Notes: generated by a model from the sequence alone, not told the origin. DNA of 64,000 bases from Photobacterium leiognathi (GCF_030685535.1 NZ_CP131599.1:620001-684000), one strand, 5' to 3'. Positions 28,194-37,649 are shown, counted from the stretch's first letter. Translations and numbers: made by a program.

Positions 28194-28487
28194 ATGTTAA
28201 TGATGAAGAATATGAAATTTAAGTCTCTTTTACTTTTGTGCAGTGTATCGGGTGTGCTTTTTACGCAACATTCTTTTGCTGATCCCACTGATGAAGCGCC
28301 TGAAGTGATCGGTATCCCTACGGCGGTGAAAATTCTAGAAAAAAGTGGATATTACGATTTTCGTAAAATCAAGGTAGTGCGGGAATATAACGAAATTGCC
28401 GTTGATGCGAGAAATAAAGAGGGACATCGGGTAGAGCTTGAAATGGATTTATACACTGGTGAAGTAGTACAAGAGCAACTTGATTAG
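28194..28487 (+). CDS. Small exported PepSY-domain protein
   Basis: 97 residues or slightly fewer; ATG codons at 28194, 28200, 28203 and 28212 all precede the same signal peptide (FKSLLLLCSVSGVLFTQHSFA), and no ribosome site clearly decides. The mature 70 residues hold a PepSY fold: PTAVKILEKSGYYDFRKIKVVREYNEIAVDARNKEGHRVELEMDLYTGEV. PepSY domains often bind or inhibit partner proteins in the periplasm, or sense ligands. It may be a stand-alone periplasmic modulator. No two-component system or peptidase adjoins it. Confidence 0.8.
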   Translation: MLMMKNMKFKSLLLLCSVSGVLFTQHSFADPTDEAPEVIGIPTAVKILEKSGYYDFRKIKVVREYNEIAVDARNKEGHRVELEMDLYTGEVVQEQLD

Positions 28488-28542
28488 CGATAAAAAGGCG
28501 ATGGGATTTAGCATCACACCGCCAGATAAGTTCGATTAGTAT

Positions 28543-28728
28543 TCAGTCATTTTCATCGTAATAAAAACGCCCTTCAAGAGAGTAGGGGTCATTTTGATCG
28601 TATAAGTTATGATGCCCACGCAATTTTTTGAGTTGTTTTTCGAGGGCTCTGGCCTGTTCGAAATGACCTTCCTGATAGGCAATTGATATTTTGTGTTCGA
28701 TATCTTCAATTCTATCTTGGTTATTCAT
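28543..28728 (-). CDS. Small hypothetical protein with UvrB/C-like helical hairpin
   Basis: 61 residues with a strong GGAGG ribosome site before the ATG, so very likely translated. The N-terminal 40 residues can form a helical hairpin (IEDIEHKISIAYQEGHFEQARALEKQLKKLRG), similar in pattern to UVR motifs (helix, x-x-x-F-E-x-A, helix) that mediate protein contact. The acidic C-terminus ends YSLEGRFYYDEND. Cytoplasmic. Function not known. Confidence 0.72.
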   Translation of the reverse strand: MNNQDRIEDIEHKISIAYQEGHFEQARALEKQLKKLRGHHNLYDQNDPYSLEGRFYYDEND

Positions 28729-29217
28729 CTTCAGTCCTCCATCTAAGTCATTACTTATGTCACGATGAATGGTTGCTAGTTGCTGCTGATTTTATAATTT
28801 TATACTAAAACTTGGATGTTCATGGGGAAAGACGGCATTTTTACTACTAGTAGGTGATACATTTATAGTTATTCATTTCCAGATATGTGCATTTTATATC
28901 AAAAAAGACGCGATTGACTTTGTATGTTGAAATTTTAATGTGATGTAAAAATATTGTGATATATTTGATTTGTTGATGATTTTGATGCTTTAAATTGGGA
29001 CATAAGTAAAAAATAGAAGATAAGTCTCAAGGCGTTCAAATTCAAATCTCAATTATTACGCTCCTATTATGGTATTGACTAAAAGTGTGGCCGCTGCTTA
29101 TCAATAGTGTTGCTATTCTCGTTAAAGCATCACTTTCTTTGATGGCTATAAATTTTCGAGGTCTCTTGAACACAATTTCTTGCGTTCAAGAGACAGACTT
29201 TCTAGTTTGACATCGTA
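28729..29217. other. Intergenic region upstream of the small UVR-like gene
   Basis: About 490 AT-rich bases. Contains no convincing open frame. The only structure seen is the 11-bp hairpin at 29161-29194 next to the DsbA-like gene. Confidence 0.4.
29161..29194 (-). terminator. Hairpin downstream of the DsbA-like gene
   Basis: Perfect 11-bp stem GTCTCTTGAAC / GTTCAAGAGAC with a 12-base loop, 24 bases after the stop of the gene ending at 29218. There is no strong T run on the minus strand, so termination is likely but not certain. Confidence 0.55.
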
Positions 29218-29997
29218 TTACTTAACGCTATTTTTCACTTCTTCGATTGCTTTTTCTAAACCTTTCGGATCGTAACCACTGATAATGTGAACATTCTTTG
29301 CTGTTACATTGTCAGTTGGCATAACAATTAATGCAGGCGTACCTTGGAAACCAAGTTCACTGAATAGCTGGAAGTTTTCTTCGAACGTATTGTTTGCATC
29401 GAACTTGCTGGTATCAACACCCAGCTTAGTCGCAATACTGTTGATATCTTGTTTCGTTAGTTTGCCTTCATCTTTGCCTGTTGCAAACACGGCATCATGG
29501 TATTTACCGTAAACAGCACTGCCATTGTGAGCAAAAATCCAGTTACCCATATCGGCAGCATACTTAGACGCATCCCAACGTGAAGCAAAAATTGGTGTTT
29601 CTTTAAAGATGAATTTTACATCAGGGTTAGCTTGTTCAAGAGATTTCACAATAGGTGCAATCTTAGAACAGTACATGCATTGGTAATCGAAGAATTCAAT
29701 GACATTCACTTTTGCGTCTTTTGGACCCACGAATGGTGTCTTGTCGTTCTTAACTAATTTGTCAGTATAAGTGATCACAGTTTGTTTTGCAGATTGCTCT
29801 TGTGCCTGCATTTGTTGTTTTTGTAGTGTCTCAGATGCTTTAACTAATACTTCTGGATGCTCAATAATATATTGACTAGCGATCTTTTCGATTTGCGCTT
29901 TCTGCTCAGGACTAAAGTCTTTATTGTTTACTGCTGTGGTTTCATTACAGCCAGCTAATAATGCTGTAACCATAAGAGGCAAGATTAATTTTTTCAT
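29218..29997 (-). CDS. DsbA-family thiol:disulfide oxidoreductase lipoprotein (ScsC/Com1-like)
   Basis: 259 residues. Signal peptide with lipobox LLAGC (Cys17). Residues 28-80 form an N-terminal helical extension (SPEQKAQIEKIASQYIIEHPEVL) typical of the ScsC/Com1 group, which in relatives drives oligomerisation and disulfide isomerase activity. The thioredoxin domain carries FFDYQCMYC with the active-site pair Cys107/Cys110 and GFQGTPALIV with the cis-proline loop. It would oxidise or isomerise disulfides in the periplasm, held in a membrane by its lipid. No DsbB or ScsB partner is in the window. Confidence 0.87.
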   Translation of the reverse strand: MKKLILPLMVTALLAGCNETTAVNNKDFSPEQKAQIEKIASQYIIEHPEVLVKASETLQKQQMQAQEQSAKQTVITYTDKLVKNDKTPFVGPKDAKVNVIEFFDYQCMYCSKIAPIVKSLEQANPDVKFIFKETPIFASRWDASKYAADMGNWIFAHNGSAVYGKYHDAVFATGKDEGKLTKQDINSIATKLGVDTSKFDANNTFEENFQLFSELGFQGTPALIVMPTDNVTAKNVHIISGYDPKGLEKAIEEVKNSVK

Positions 29998-30269
29998 TAT
30001 GACTTCGATTTGAATACGTATTTATAAATTATTCACAATTAGATAATAATGAATATGAATAGGAGCTGAATATTATTCAGCTTTTTTATTACGTAAGAAT
30101 GTAGCAAATTACAGTGCTGTAAGTGATTAGTTTTATGTTCATTTTATTTAGACAGACCAAAATATAAATCTTATATTTCGTATAGTGATAATTCCTCTGT
30201 GATCCAATCGGCATTTTTATTCTTATTTGCAACGTAGATTATGCACACTTATCTACAGGGTTCTTAATT

Positions 30270-30989
30270 ATGAATAAGAATATTACATTACTCGCCGTTG
30301 GTTCTTTATTTGCGCTATCAACATTCTCTTCTACGGCTTTTGCAGATCCTAAAGTGACCCCAACCCATCCTGGATATAGCACCATTCAAATATTAGAAAT
30401 GGGGCAGCCAAAAGATATTAATTGGGTATCTGTTGATGATATTGCAGCAAAACTCAAAGGCAAGCCACCAATGGCTGTCGGCTTTGATATTGATGATACT
30501 GTATTGTTTAGCACACCAGGTTTCTATCGTGGTCAGCAAGAGTTTTCACCAAATTCTTTCAGTTACTTACATAACCAGAAGTTCTGGGACAAAATGAATT
30601 GTGATTGGGAAAAGTTCAGTTTACCAAAAGAAACGGCAAAGAAACTGATTGAGATGCACCAAAAACGTGGCGATCAGATTTACTTTATTACTGGTCGTAC
30701 CGCATCTAATTGTGAAATTTCTACTCAATATCTAAAAGATGTTTTTGGTATTAAGGATATGCATAAAGTTATTTTTGCAGGCTCAAGCAAAACTGAATTT
30801 ACTAAGACACCTTACATTAAAGAGAAAAATATCAAGATGTACTACGGCGATTCAGACGGTGATATTATCGCTGCACGCCAAGCTGGTGCTGAAGGTATTC
30901 GTATTATGCGAGCAGCTAACTCGAGTAACCGACCAATTGCAAAAAATGGCATTTTAGGTGAAGAAGTTGTGATTAATTCGCAATACTAA
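30270..30989 (+). CDS. aphA: Class B acid phosphatase AphA
   Basis: 239 residues; E. coli AphA has 237. Signal peptide ends at AFA-D (residue 25). The class B signature FDIDDTVLFSTPGF places the nucleophile at Asp73 (FDIDDT). NQKFWDKMN, FITGRTAS and YYGDSDGDI complete the HAD-like motifs. AphA is a periplasmic Mg-dependent tetrameric phosphatase that dephosphorylates nucleotides and other organic phosphates and can transfer phosphate to alcohols. Monocistronic with its own strong terminator. Confidence 0.95.
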   Translation: MNKNITLLAVGSLFALSTFSSTAFADPKVTPTHPGYSTIQILEMGQPKDINWVSVDDIAAKLKGKPPMAVGFDIDDTVLFSTPGFYRGQQEFSPNSFSYLHNQKFWDKMNCDWEKFSLPKETAKKLIEMHQKRGDQIYFITGRTASNCEISTQYLKDVFGIKDMHKVIFAGSSKTEFTKTPYIKEKNIKMYYGDSDGDIIAARQAGAEGIRIMRAANSSNRPIAKNGILGEEVVINSQY

Positions 30990-31009
30990 TTGAGATTAAA
31001 GCCTAGAGA

Positions 31010-31039
31010 AAAAAGCGACCATCATGGTCGCTTTTTTTA
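31010..31039. terminator. Bidirectional terminator after aphA
   Basis: AAAAAAGCGACCAT followed by its complement and TTTTTTT. It overlaps the last codons of the convergent DUF3392 gene by two bases. Confidence 0.93.
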
Positions 31040-31366
31040 TGCTTGTTTATTACGCTGAGCCCAGCAACCAATAAAAATGAAGATAACGGCAATAATACTA
31101 ATTGATAAATAATTAGGAATATTTAATAGTTCTCGGTGGAGTAATGGTGACAAATTAACAATTAATAATCCGTAGCCAAAAGCGTTAACTAAAATAAAGG
31201 CGAGGGTACGAATAATAAAATTGTATTTTGATAAACGTCGTCGTAAAAAACGGTTAATATCTCCACCAAAAACAATCAGTAAACAAGCAACAATAGCTGT
31301 TGAAATATCATCCAACCAAGGGCGAATACTGTGCCCTAACTCCGATAAGAAAATAATAATATCCAT
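31037..31366 (-). CDS. DUF3392 family membrane protein
   Basis: 109 residues with three predicted membrane helices (about 18-35, 50-72 and 85-104). IRPWLDDISTAIVACLLIVFGGDINRFLRRRL and LAFILVNAFGYGLLIV match the Vibrionaceae/Alteromonadales family DUF3392, function unknown. ATG at 31366. Convergent with aphA and sharing its terminator. Confidence 0.85.
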   Translation of the reverse strand: MDIIIFLSELGHSIRPWLDDISTAIVACLLIVFGGDINRFLRRRLSKYNFIIRTLAFILVNAFGYGLLIVNLSPLLHRELLNIPNYLSISIIAVIFIFIGCWAQRNKQA

Positions 31367-31524
31367 TTATTTTAACTATTCATGTCGATGAGTGAGTGAT
31401 CAGAGTAATCGGTTTAGGCGCAAAAACCCAGTTGTGTGCTTTGAAGATGCAAACAAGATCACTTTGACGTTCAATAGTCCTATTATGTTAATATTTAAAA
31501 GGTATTCAGTAAGAGAGTTACTCC

Positions 31525-31938
31525 ATGCTAGTCATATCAAATTCTGTTCAACTTGCCGATTGGGAAATTGAGTTAACGGCAATCCGTGCACAGGGTGCTG
31601 GAGGGCAAAACGTTAATAAAGTATCGAGTGCAATCCATTTACGCTTTGATATAAAGCGTTCAACTTTACCTGCGTTTTATAAAGAGCGATTGCTTAAACT
31701 GTCAGATAGCCGTATCACCAAAGATGGTGTTATTGTGATCAAAGCACAGCAACATCGAACTCAAGAGATGAACCGTGAAGAAGCGTTAGAGCGTTTAAAA
31801 TCACTGATTCAAAGTGCCGTTGTGACACAAAAGGCCCGTAGAGCCACTAAGCCAACAAAAAATTCCCAAATCCGCCGTATGGATAAGAAAACCCAACGAG
31901 GTAAAACTAAATCCCTCAGAGGTAAGATCAATTATTAG
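31525..31938 (+). CDS. arfB: Alternative ribosome-rescue factor ArfB (YaeJ)
   Basis: 137 residues, equal to the family norm of about 140. Residues 24-30 GAGGQNV contain the GGQ motif that hydrolyses peptidyl-tRNA, followed by NKVSSAIHLRFDI and a release-factor-like core. The basic C-terminal tail (KARRATKPTKNSQIRRMDKKTQRGKTKSLRGK) is the part that enters the empty mRNA channel of stalled ribosomes. It acts without a stop codon, as backup to tmRNA. Monocistronic. Confidence 0.95.
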   Translation: MLVISNSVQLADWEIELTAIRAQGAGGQNVNKVSSAIHLRFDIKRSTLPAFYKERLLKLSDSRITKDGVIVIKAQQHRTQEMNREEALERLKSLIQSAVVTQKARRATKPTKNSQIRRMDKKTQRGKTKSLRGKINY

Positions 31939-32064
31939 TATATTTAATGTGATGCTGACTACATAACCCATTGTTAATGCGTGACATTATATTGCTCCAA
32001 CTAATATCTTAGCTAGTAATACTGATTTCAATTTATTGTTGGCTTTTTAGTTTGGGTGGCAGGG

Positions 32065-32514
32065 ATGTTCGAGAAAAAAACGCTTCAACTTTTACAATTA
32101 TTTTATCGTGAAACCGAGCGTGTTCGCTTATTTGGTTTAGCCGATCTCCCGCCGCTAGCGTTAGAGCAGCAACAACAAATGAACCTGTGGCTAGAAACCA
32201 AACGTAATTTTGAATTGTCTGAAATCTCAGAGCAGTATTGGATCAAAACCTGTAGTGCTAGCTACATCACTGAATTACGTTTACATGCTGATGGCACATT
32301 AGATGAATACACATTATTTAATCGCTTACATACCACAGGGTACTGGGAGTTGGTGGATGGTGTGATTGAAATTGAGATCTATAAGGAAGAAAACACCTAC
32401 CGTTGTGCGGTGTTTGCCAACCGTTATTCTAATATTCATTCAGCTATTGAGTATAAAAATGGTGAGTTGCATTCTTATCTGAAATTGGCGCAAACGCGAC
32501 CAATTAAATTCTAA
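32065..32514 (+). CDS. Hypothetical cytoplasmic protein
   Basis: 149 residues from the ATG at 32065; a GTG nine bases earlier lacks a well-spaced ribosome site. No signal or membrane segment. The second half looks like a small beta-sheet domain: ITELRLHADGTLDEYTLFNRLHTTGYWELVDGVIEIEIYKEENTYRCAVFANR. The pattern of a lipocalin-like strand set (TGYWELVDGVIEI) suggests a small-molecule or protein binding fold, but I do not recognise a family. It lies 90 bases before the aspartoacylase gene and could be cotranscribed. Confidence 0.72.
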   Translation: MFEKKTLQLLQLFYRETERVRLFGLADLPPLALEQQQQMNLWLETKRNFELSEISEQYWIKTCSASYITELRLHADGTLDEYTLFNRLHTTGYWELVDGVIEIEIYKEENTYRCAVFANRYSNIHSAIEYKNGELHSYLKLAQTRPIKF

Positions 32515-32604
32515 CCTATGCCGTTTGGGTCGAATAAATAGACTGGTATCAATATAAATTTTCAGTATATTGAATGAAGCATTTGGATATTAGGAAGGTC
32601 AAGG

Positions 32605-33492
32605 ATGAGTAAGATAAAGAATGTTGCAGTAGTAGGCGGTACACACGGTAATGAATTCAGTGGTATTTACTTACTCAAGAAATGGCAGAGTACGCCACAA
32701 TCACTAGCTCGTGAGAGTTTTTCAGTAGAAACGGTATTTGCTAACCCGAAAGCATTTGATGAAAACAAGCGCTATGTCGATCATGATTTAAACCGCCAGT
32801 TTGGATTACATGATTTAACTAACTTTGAATTAGCCAGCTATGAGCAATCTCGCGCAAAAGCCCTAAATGAGCAAATTGGTCCAAAAGGGAATGCGAAAAG
32901 TGATTTCATTATCGACTTGCATAACACTACTAGTAATATGGGTCCTTCGCTGATCTTATTACAATCAGATCAATTTAATCGCCAGCTAGGTGCTTATGTA
33001 AAAGAGAAGATGCCAGATGCGGTCGTGGTGTTTGAAGATCATACATCTGTTGACGATCATTTATTTGTTTGTTCAATTGCCAAGCAAGGTGTGATCATTG
33101 AAGTTGGGCCCCAGCCGCAATCTGTGATCCGTCAAGATGTATTGGATTGGATGGAAGACATGACTGGGCATATTCTTGATTTTGTCCACTTATACAACAC
33201 CAATGAAATACCAGTATTAGCTGACAGCTATGATGCTTATCGCTATGAAGAAACCTTAAAGCTGCCAGTGGATGAGCAAGGTGAACGCATTGGTATGGTG
33301 CACAAGTCAGTTCAAGATAATGATTTTGAGCCGTTAAATCCAGGTGATCCTATTTTCACTTTGTTTGATGGTACGGAGATCTTCTGGGAAGGCGATTATG
33401 TGGCTTACCCGCACTTTATCAATGAAGCAGCGTATTACGATAACAACCTTGCGATGTCGCTTGGTAAGAAGATTGTGGTATCAACAAAGTAA
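32605..33492 (+). CDS. Aspartoacylase (AstE/AspA family zinc amidohydrolase)
   Basis: 295 residues. Zinc-carboxypeptidase-like fold with GGTHGNEFSG (zinc His and Glu at about 14-17), NPKAF, DLNRQF (substrate Asn-Arg), FIIDLHNTTSNMG with the third zinc ligand His, and VIIEVGPQPQ with the catalytic Glu. These are the signature blocks of aspartoacylase, which hydrolyses N-acetyl-L-aspartate to aspartate and acetate; bacterial members may act on related N-acyl amino acids. Succinylglutamate desuccinylase (AstE) is a related alternative, less likely as no ast genes adjoin. A long hairpin terminator follows. Confidence 0.88.
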   Translation: MSKIKNVAVVGGTHGNEFSGIYLLKKWQSTPQSLARESFSVETVFANPKAFDENKRYVDHDLNRQFGLHDLTNFELASYEQSRAKALNEQIGPKGNAKSDFIIDLHNTTSNMGPSLILLQSDQFNRQLGAYVKEKMPDAVVVFEDHTSVDDHLFVCSIAKQGVIIEVGPQPQSVIRQDVLDWMEDMTGHILDFVHLYNTNEIPVLADSYDAYRYEETLKLPVDEQGERIGMVHKSVQDNDFEPLNPGDPIFTLFDGTEIFWEGDYVAYPHFINEAAYYDNNLAMSLGKKIVVSTK

Positions 33493-33528
33493 TCTGTTTT
33501 TTACAGAGTTAGCAATCAATAGATAAAG

Positions 33529-33589
33529 AAAAACCGGTTTACTCTTACACACTTCTAACTAGAAAGTGCGAGGGGTAAACCGATTTTTT
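33529..33589. terminator. Bidirectional terminator between aspartoacylase and ABC uptake operon
   Basis: AAACCGGTTTAC pairs with GTAAACCGATTTTTT, with an inner ACACTT/AAAGTG stem. Serves both convergent transcription units. Confidence 0.8.
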
Positions 33590-33604
33590 ATTGGTAATAA
33601 TAAG

Positions 33605-34363
33605 TTAGTGTACGTTTTGAGTTTTCATCACTACTATTGGTGTGTTTTCGACCTTAACAATGTGAGCGTCAACATTAAACACATCCCAGATCAACTCGGG
33701 CGTAACGGTGTGATTGGGGGCACCATAGTCAAATAGCTCACCTTGATGCAGCACTGCAATGTTGTCGGCATATTGCAGAGCCAGATTAAGATCATGGATC
33801 ACCATAATTACACATGCCCCGGTACGCTCTACATATGCTCTAACAAAGTTGAGTAATCGAAGCTGATTTTGCATATCAAGTGCAGAGGTTGGCTCATCGA
33901 GTAATAACACTTTGGGATTATTTATCAACGCTTGTGCCAGCCCGACCATTTGACTTTCACCACCAGAGAGATCCATACACTGCTTATTGGCTAAATGTAG
34001 CACGCCCATCTCTTGTAACAGTAATAAGCCAAGCTCTGCACATTCTTGTTTCGCTATTAATGACGTTGAATGAATGTTCATTGTCGTTATTAATAACTCT
34101 AATACTGTCACATTAGCATGTATGCGATGCTCTTGTGGTAAATAACCGATGTCGTTCAATTGCAGTGGCGTATGAGCATATTGGATCTGCTCAGGGTACT
34201 GTTTTAGCAACATGGTCATTTGGCGTAACAAGGTTGATTTACCAGCTCCATTTCGACCAATTAACGCTACCATTTCACCATTGTGAATTGTTGGTAGGGT
34301 TAAATCTTGCAGTACAGTCTGATCGCCAAAGGTCACAGAGATATTTTTAATATCAAGGCTCAT
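33605..34363 (-). CDS. ABC transporter ATPase, iron/siderophore-type (FecE-like)
   Basis: 252 residues. Walker A GRNGAGKST (36-44), signature LSGGESQ, Walker B VLLLDEPTSALD and the switch HD in IMVIHDLNLAL are all intact. It belongs to the FecE/BtuD/HmuV group that drives import through type II (BtuCD-like) permeases. It is the last gene of a three-gene operon, starting 2 bases after the permease stop. Substrate is most likely a ferric siderophore or haem, from the Fur-like box upstream. Confidence 0.92.
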   Translation of the reverse strand: MSLDIKNISVTFGDQTVLQDLTLPTIHNGEMVALIGRNGAGKSTLLRQMTMLLKQYPEQIQYAHTPLQLNDIGYLPQEHRIHANVTVLELLITTMNIHSTSLIAKQECAELGLLLLQEMGVLHLANKQCMDLSGGESQMVGLAQALINNPKVLLLDEPTSALDMQNQLRLLNFVRAYVERTGACVIMVIHDLNLALQYADNIAVLHQGELFDYGAPNHTVTPELIWDVFNVDAHIVKVENTPIVVMKTQNVH

Positions 34364-34365
34364 AA

Positions 34366-35409
34366 TTAGCGCCCACCTCTTTTGATGACTAAAAAGATAA
34401 AGAAGGGGATACCAACGATCGACATTACAACTGTCAGCGGTAAGATGATCCCCGGCATGATCGCTTTACTGGCAATAGAGGCAAGCTCTAATAACACCGC
34501 ACCGACAAGAAACGAAGCAGGTAAGAAGAAGCGTTGATCTTCACCTAAAATCATTCTCGCAATATGCGGTGCGACTAAACCGACAAAGCCAACAGCACCC
34601 ACGAATGATACCGATAGCGAAGTAATGATTGAAACTAACACCAGGGTCTTCATCCGCAGTCGTTTAACGTTGACGCCCATTGCTTCTGCACGTTCTTGTC
34701 CCATCTTTAACGAAGATAAACGCCATGCATCTTTCATCATGATTAACAGCACGATCGGCAGTAAAATCGCTAATGTAATGATTTTCTCCCAACTACCGCG
34801 ATCAAGTGAGCCCATTTGCCAGAACACCAAGGTTTGTAACTGGGTTTCGCTGGCAATGTACTGCATCATGATCAGTAAGCTGTCATAAGCAAACATCACC
34901 GCGACACCAAATAACATCACGCCTTCAATGGAAATCCGTTTAATGGATGAAATCCCAGCAATGAGTAACGTGGTGAGTAAACACATGACGAAAGCCATTA
35001 CTGCGATTTGGTACTGTGCAGGAATAAAAGGGATTGCGATAACATTGGTGATCACCAAAGAGGCACCAAAGCCAGCTGCAGCAGAAACACCAAAGGTATA
35101 CGGATCGGCTAACGGGTTATGCAGTGTGGTTTGCATTTGTGCGCCAGCCAAAGCTAATGCGCCACCAATAAACGGTGCCATTAGGGACATTGGCATACGA
35201 ATGTCCCACACAATCACTTTGCTTGCCATTGCGCTATGAGTCGGTGAGAAAATCGCAGTAATGACTTGGCTAAAGCTTAAGCCTTGCGAGCCAATTAATA
35301 CATCTGCGATAACGCAGAGTACACTTAATATAACTAATACGATGAGCGCGATTTTCTTATTACGAGCACGGGTGTAATGGGCTTGTAATTCAATAGAAAG
35401 GCTTGTCAC
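34366..35409 (-). CDS. FecCD-family ABC permease
   Basis: 347 residues beginning at GTG (35409), which overlaps the stop of the upstream binding-protein gene (GTGA). About ten membrane helices. GGALALAGAQMQTTLHNPLADPYTFGVSAAAGFGA is the FecCD hallmark, and GAVGFVGLVAPHIARMILGEDQR is the cytoplasmic loop that couples to the ATPase. Only one permease gene exists, so a homodimer is expected as in BtuC. Confidence 0.93.
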   Translation of the reverse strand: MTSLSIELQAHYTRARNKKIALIVLVILSVLCVIADVLIGSQGLSFSQVITAIFSPTHSAMASKVIVWDIRMPMSLMAPFIGGALALAGAQMQTTLHNPLADPYTFGVSAAAGFGASLVITNVIAIPFIPAQYQIAVMAFVMCLLTTLLIAGISSIKRISIEGVMLFGVAVMFAYDSLLIMMQYIASETQLQTLVFWQMGSLDRGSWEKIITLAILLPIVLLIMMKDAWRLSSLKMGQERAEAMGVNVKRLRMKTLVLVSIITSLSVSFVGAVGFVGLVAPHIARMILGEDQRFFLPASFLVGAVLLELASIASKAIMPGIILPLTVVMSIVGIPFFIFLVIKRGGR

Positions 35410-36563
35410 TGTGTCATTGCCTTAAAGTTATTTTGACCGAATAAACCCTTTAGATGACGATCACCAAATTTCAGGTTCATCTCTTCAAAAGTTTTCTCTG
35501 GTTGTAATGTGCTAAACAGTGTTGGGTGGATCCATTTTGCGAAATATTCAATTGCCACTAAGTTATACGGCGAGTTGTAAAACGGCATGTAAATCGAATA
35601 AACATCTTTGTTTTGGTAAGCATTGACTGCTTTTAGCCAAGGGCGATCCATTAAGCTTTTGGTTGCTTGAGCAATAGCTGCTTTATTAGGTGAATAACCG
35701 AGTGGAATACCGTTAGTCGGTTGACCATCTTTGGTTAGCCAGCCAGTTGTTTGCATAATATATACATCAGGCCTTGCGGTGATCACTGTCTCTGGTGACA
35801 TCTCACCCGTATTAGCGCCTTTTAATGGTGCTGTGGCGACGTTGATTGCTTTGAGCATTGGAATGTAGGCACCCATATTGCGAGCAGCAAACGTGCGACA
35901 ACATGAATCGCTATAACCTGCCGCTCGCTCAATAAAGACACGCTTCATTGGTACATCTTGGTGGTTAGCTAAGGTATTTTTAATTACATCTAAGTGTTGT
36001 TGATAATAGTGGGTGAAATCACTGCCTTGCTTAGTACGGTTCACAGCATCAGCAACAACTTGTACCGATTTGATGGTGTTCTTAATCGGGTTTTCACGAA
36101 AATCGACTGCAAGTACCTTGATCCCTGCATCATCCAGCTTTTTCAATAAGCCTTTATCTTGCGCTAACTTAATATTTGATAGATCAACGATAAACAAATC
36201 AGGTTTTGGTTTTAAGTTAATGAAACGCTCTGCGTCAAATTCACCTGACTTGATAAGCCCAATCACAGGGACATGCTGTAGAGCAGGGTATTGTTTAATA
36301 TAACTGGCATACATACTTGGCGCAGAAACACGCATATCATCACGGGCAGCAACCAAGTGTTTAGCGGCATCACCTTGGTAAATAATTTCGAGTAGAGGGA
36401 ATATACGGCTGGTGGATAGAGCAATATTCGTCGGTTGATGATCAAAGGTAACCTGACGACCCGCGACATCTGTGACGGTTAAAGGGTAGCTATTTGCAAG
36501 CGCGGTGCCTGAAAAACTAAGTAGTGTGCTGAAGGCTAAAATGCTGGCTGTGACTATTTTCAA
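35406..36563 (-). CDS. ABC transporter substrate-binding protein, iron complex type
   Basis: 385 residues starting at TTG (36563) with AAGGA 8 bases upstream; no in-frame ATG lies near the signal peptide. The signal peptide ends at ALA-N (about residue 23). Then comes a type III binding-protein fold: TVTDVAGRQVTFDHQPTNIALST, a conserved DLFIVDLSNIK strand, and AAGYSDSCCRTFAARNMG in the second lobe. It would deliver a ferric siderophore or similar chelate to the FecCD-type permease. First gene of the operon, with Fur-like sites just upstream. Confidence 0.9.
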   Translation of the reverse strand: MKIVTASILAFSTLLSFSGTALANSYPLTVTDVAGRQVTFDHQPTNIALSTSRIFPLLEIIYQGDAAKHLVAARDDMRVSAPSMYASYIKQYPALQHVPVIGLIKSGEFDAERFINLKPKPDLFIVDLSNIKLAQDKGLLKKLDDAGIKVLAVDFRENPIKNTIKSVQVVADAVNRTKQGSDFTHYYQQHLDVIKNTLANHQDVPMKRVFIERAAGYSDSCCRTFAARNMGAYIPMLKAINVATAPLKGANTGEMSPETVITARPDVYIMQTTGWLTKDGQPTNGIPLGYSPNKAAIAQATKSLMDRPWLKAVNAYQNKDVYSIYMPFYNSPYNLVAIEYFAKWIHPTLFSTLQPEKTFEEMNLKFGDRHLKGLFGQNNFKAMTQ

Positions 36564-36593
36564 AATGATTATCCTTAAAATTTTTCGAAAATC

Positions 36594-36617
36594 TTAATGA
36601 TAATAATTCCCATTATA
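36594..36617 (-). promoter_or_regulatory. Candidate Fur box of the ABC uptake operon
   Basis: AATGATAATAATTCCCATTAT lies about 30-50 bases upstream of the TTG start. Two overlapping registers each match about 14 of 19 positions of the classical GATAATGATAATCATTATC box. Iron-responsive repression is an inference supported by the gene content. Confidence 0.65.
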
Positions 36618-36750
36618 AACCTATTTTTGTGAGAGATAAGAATCCGATAATAAAATTAAATGATATTGATTTTTATTTGTGTTTATGGTCTAGGCTCATA
36701 ACATTCAACGGTAATAAGAGAATCACAGAAAAAGAATTCGGAAGGAGGGT

Positions 36751-36788
36751 ATAGATCCAGATACGGATCAGACAGTATCTGAATCTAT
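36751..36788 (-). terminator. Hairpin downstream of the 157-residue exported protein gene
   Basis: ATAGATCCAGATAC pairs with GTATCTGAATCTAT with one mismatch around a 10-base loop. It follows the stop of the gene at 36803 on the minus strand. No T run on that side. Confidence 0.5.
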
Positions 36789-36802
36789 CTTTGTTTTGAA
36801 TA

Positions 36803-37276
36803 TTAGATGTCATCTAACGCAGAATCAAAACCATCAGCTGAAAGGTTAAAACCTGCAATATCAACATAACTCTTGGTTTCGAATAAATGCATCACTTGTG
36901 ACATTTGTACACCGTTATTACTTAAATAAGCATGAGCCGTACAGGTGTGGTTAGTCGGATCATAATCCGTACTCACATGGAGTAAAATTTGGGCTGCAAC
37001 GTTCCAATTACTTAACGCGGAAACATATTTCCAACTGTTGCAGACATTTTGGCTTGTTTGCATGTGATCAATGAAATCAATGCGAGTTAATTGATGACCA
37101 CCGCCATTAAAGTGAAAGATATAGTTTTGATTACCGAAATCAGTATGGGTGAGCAATTCATCTTTTGAAGGCACAGCTTGAAAGGTGTTGTGTTGAGTGG
37201 TATCAGCAAAAGCATTGGATGTTGTCAGACAAGAAAAAAGCACCATAGAGGTGAGGATTGTTGAACGCTTAAGCAC
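36803..37276 (-). CDS. Exported hypothetical protein
   Basis: 157 residues starting at GTG (37276) with GGGAG 9 bases upstream. A signal peptide ends at AFA-D (about residue 24). The mature protein is rich in His, Asn and aromatic residues (NYIFHFNGGGHQLTRIDFIDHMQ) and has two cysteines that could form a disulfide (NVCNSW and NHTCTAH). No family recognised. It lies downstream of the iron-uptake operon's promoter region, in the same direction but upstream of it, with a separate hairpin between. Confidence 0.72.
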   Translation of the reverse strand: MLKRSTILTSMVLFSCLTTSNAFADTTQHNTFQAVPSKDELLTHTDFGNQNYIFHFNGGGHQLTRIDFIDHMQTSQNVCNSWKYVSALSNWNVAAQILLHVSTDYDPTNHTCTAHAYLSNNGVQMSQVMHLFETKSYVDIAGFNLSADGFDSALDDI

Positions 37277-37649
37277 TGATATTTACTCCCAGAAGCGTGA
37301 GTGATAATTAGGGAAAATAACATGCCTTTTGACAATAGCGATTGCAAACTTTTTTGAATGATATAATTGTATAATTACATTCCATTTGTCGATGATAACT
37401 ATCTACACTGGTTTTTATTAAACGTTGTTCCTATACCTTGTCACATGTTTAGTGATGTTTATTACATTTGTATCGATATCATTACGAATATTTACAATGC
37501 GCTGGAGCAGGAATTAAAACGTTACACTTTAAAGCTTTAAAAATAGGAGTGGTGCTGTCATATTTTTGACAAGTCATTCTTAGTGTAGAAGCGTCAGTGA
37601 ATAACGCTTATATAAACGCTTAATAATTTTATAAAATGGATTGTTTTAC
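37277..37649. other. Divergent promoter region before the NERD gene
   Basis: About 370 bases. A possible plus-strand promoter reads TTGCAA about 16 bases before TATAAT (37345-37372). No open frame or strong hairpin was found. Confidence 0.35.
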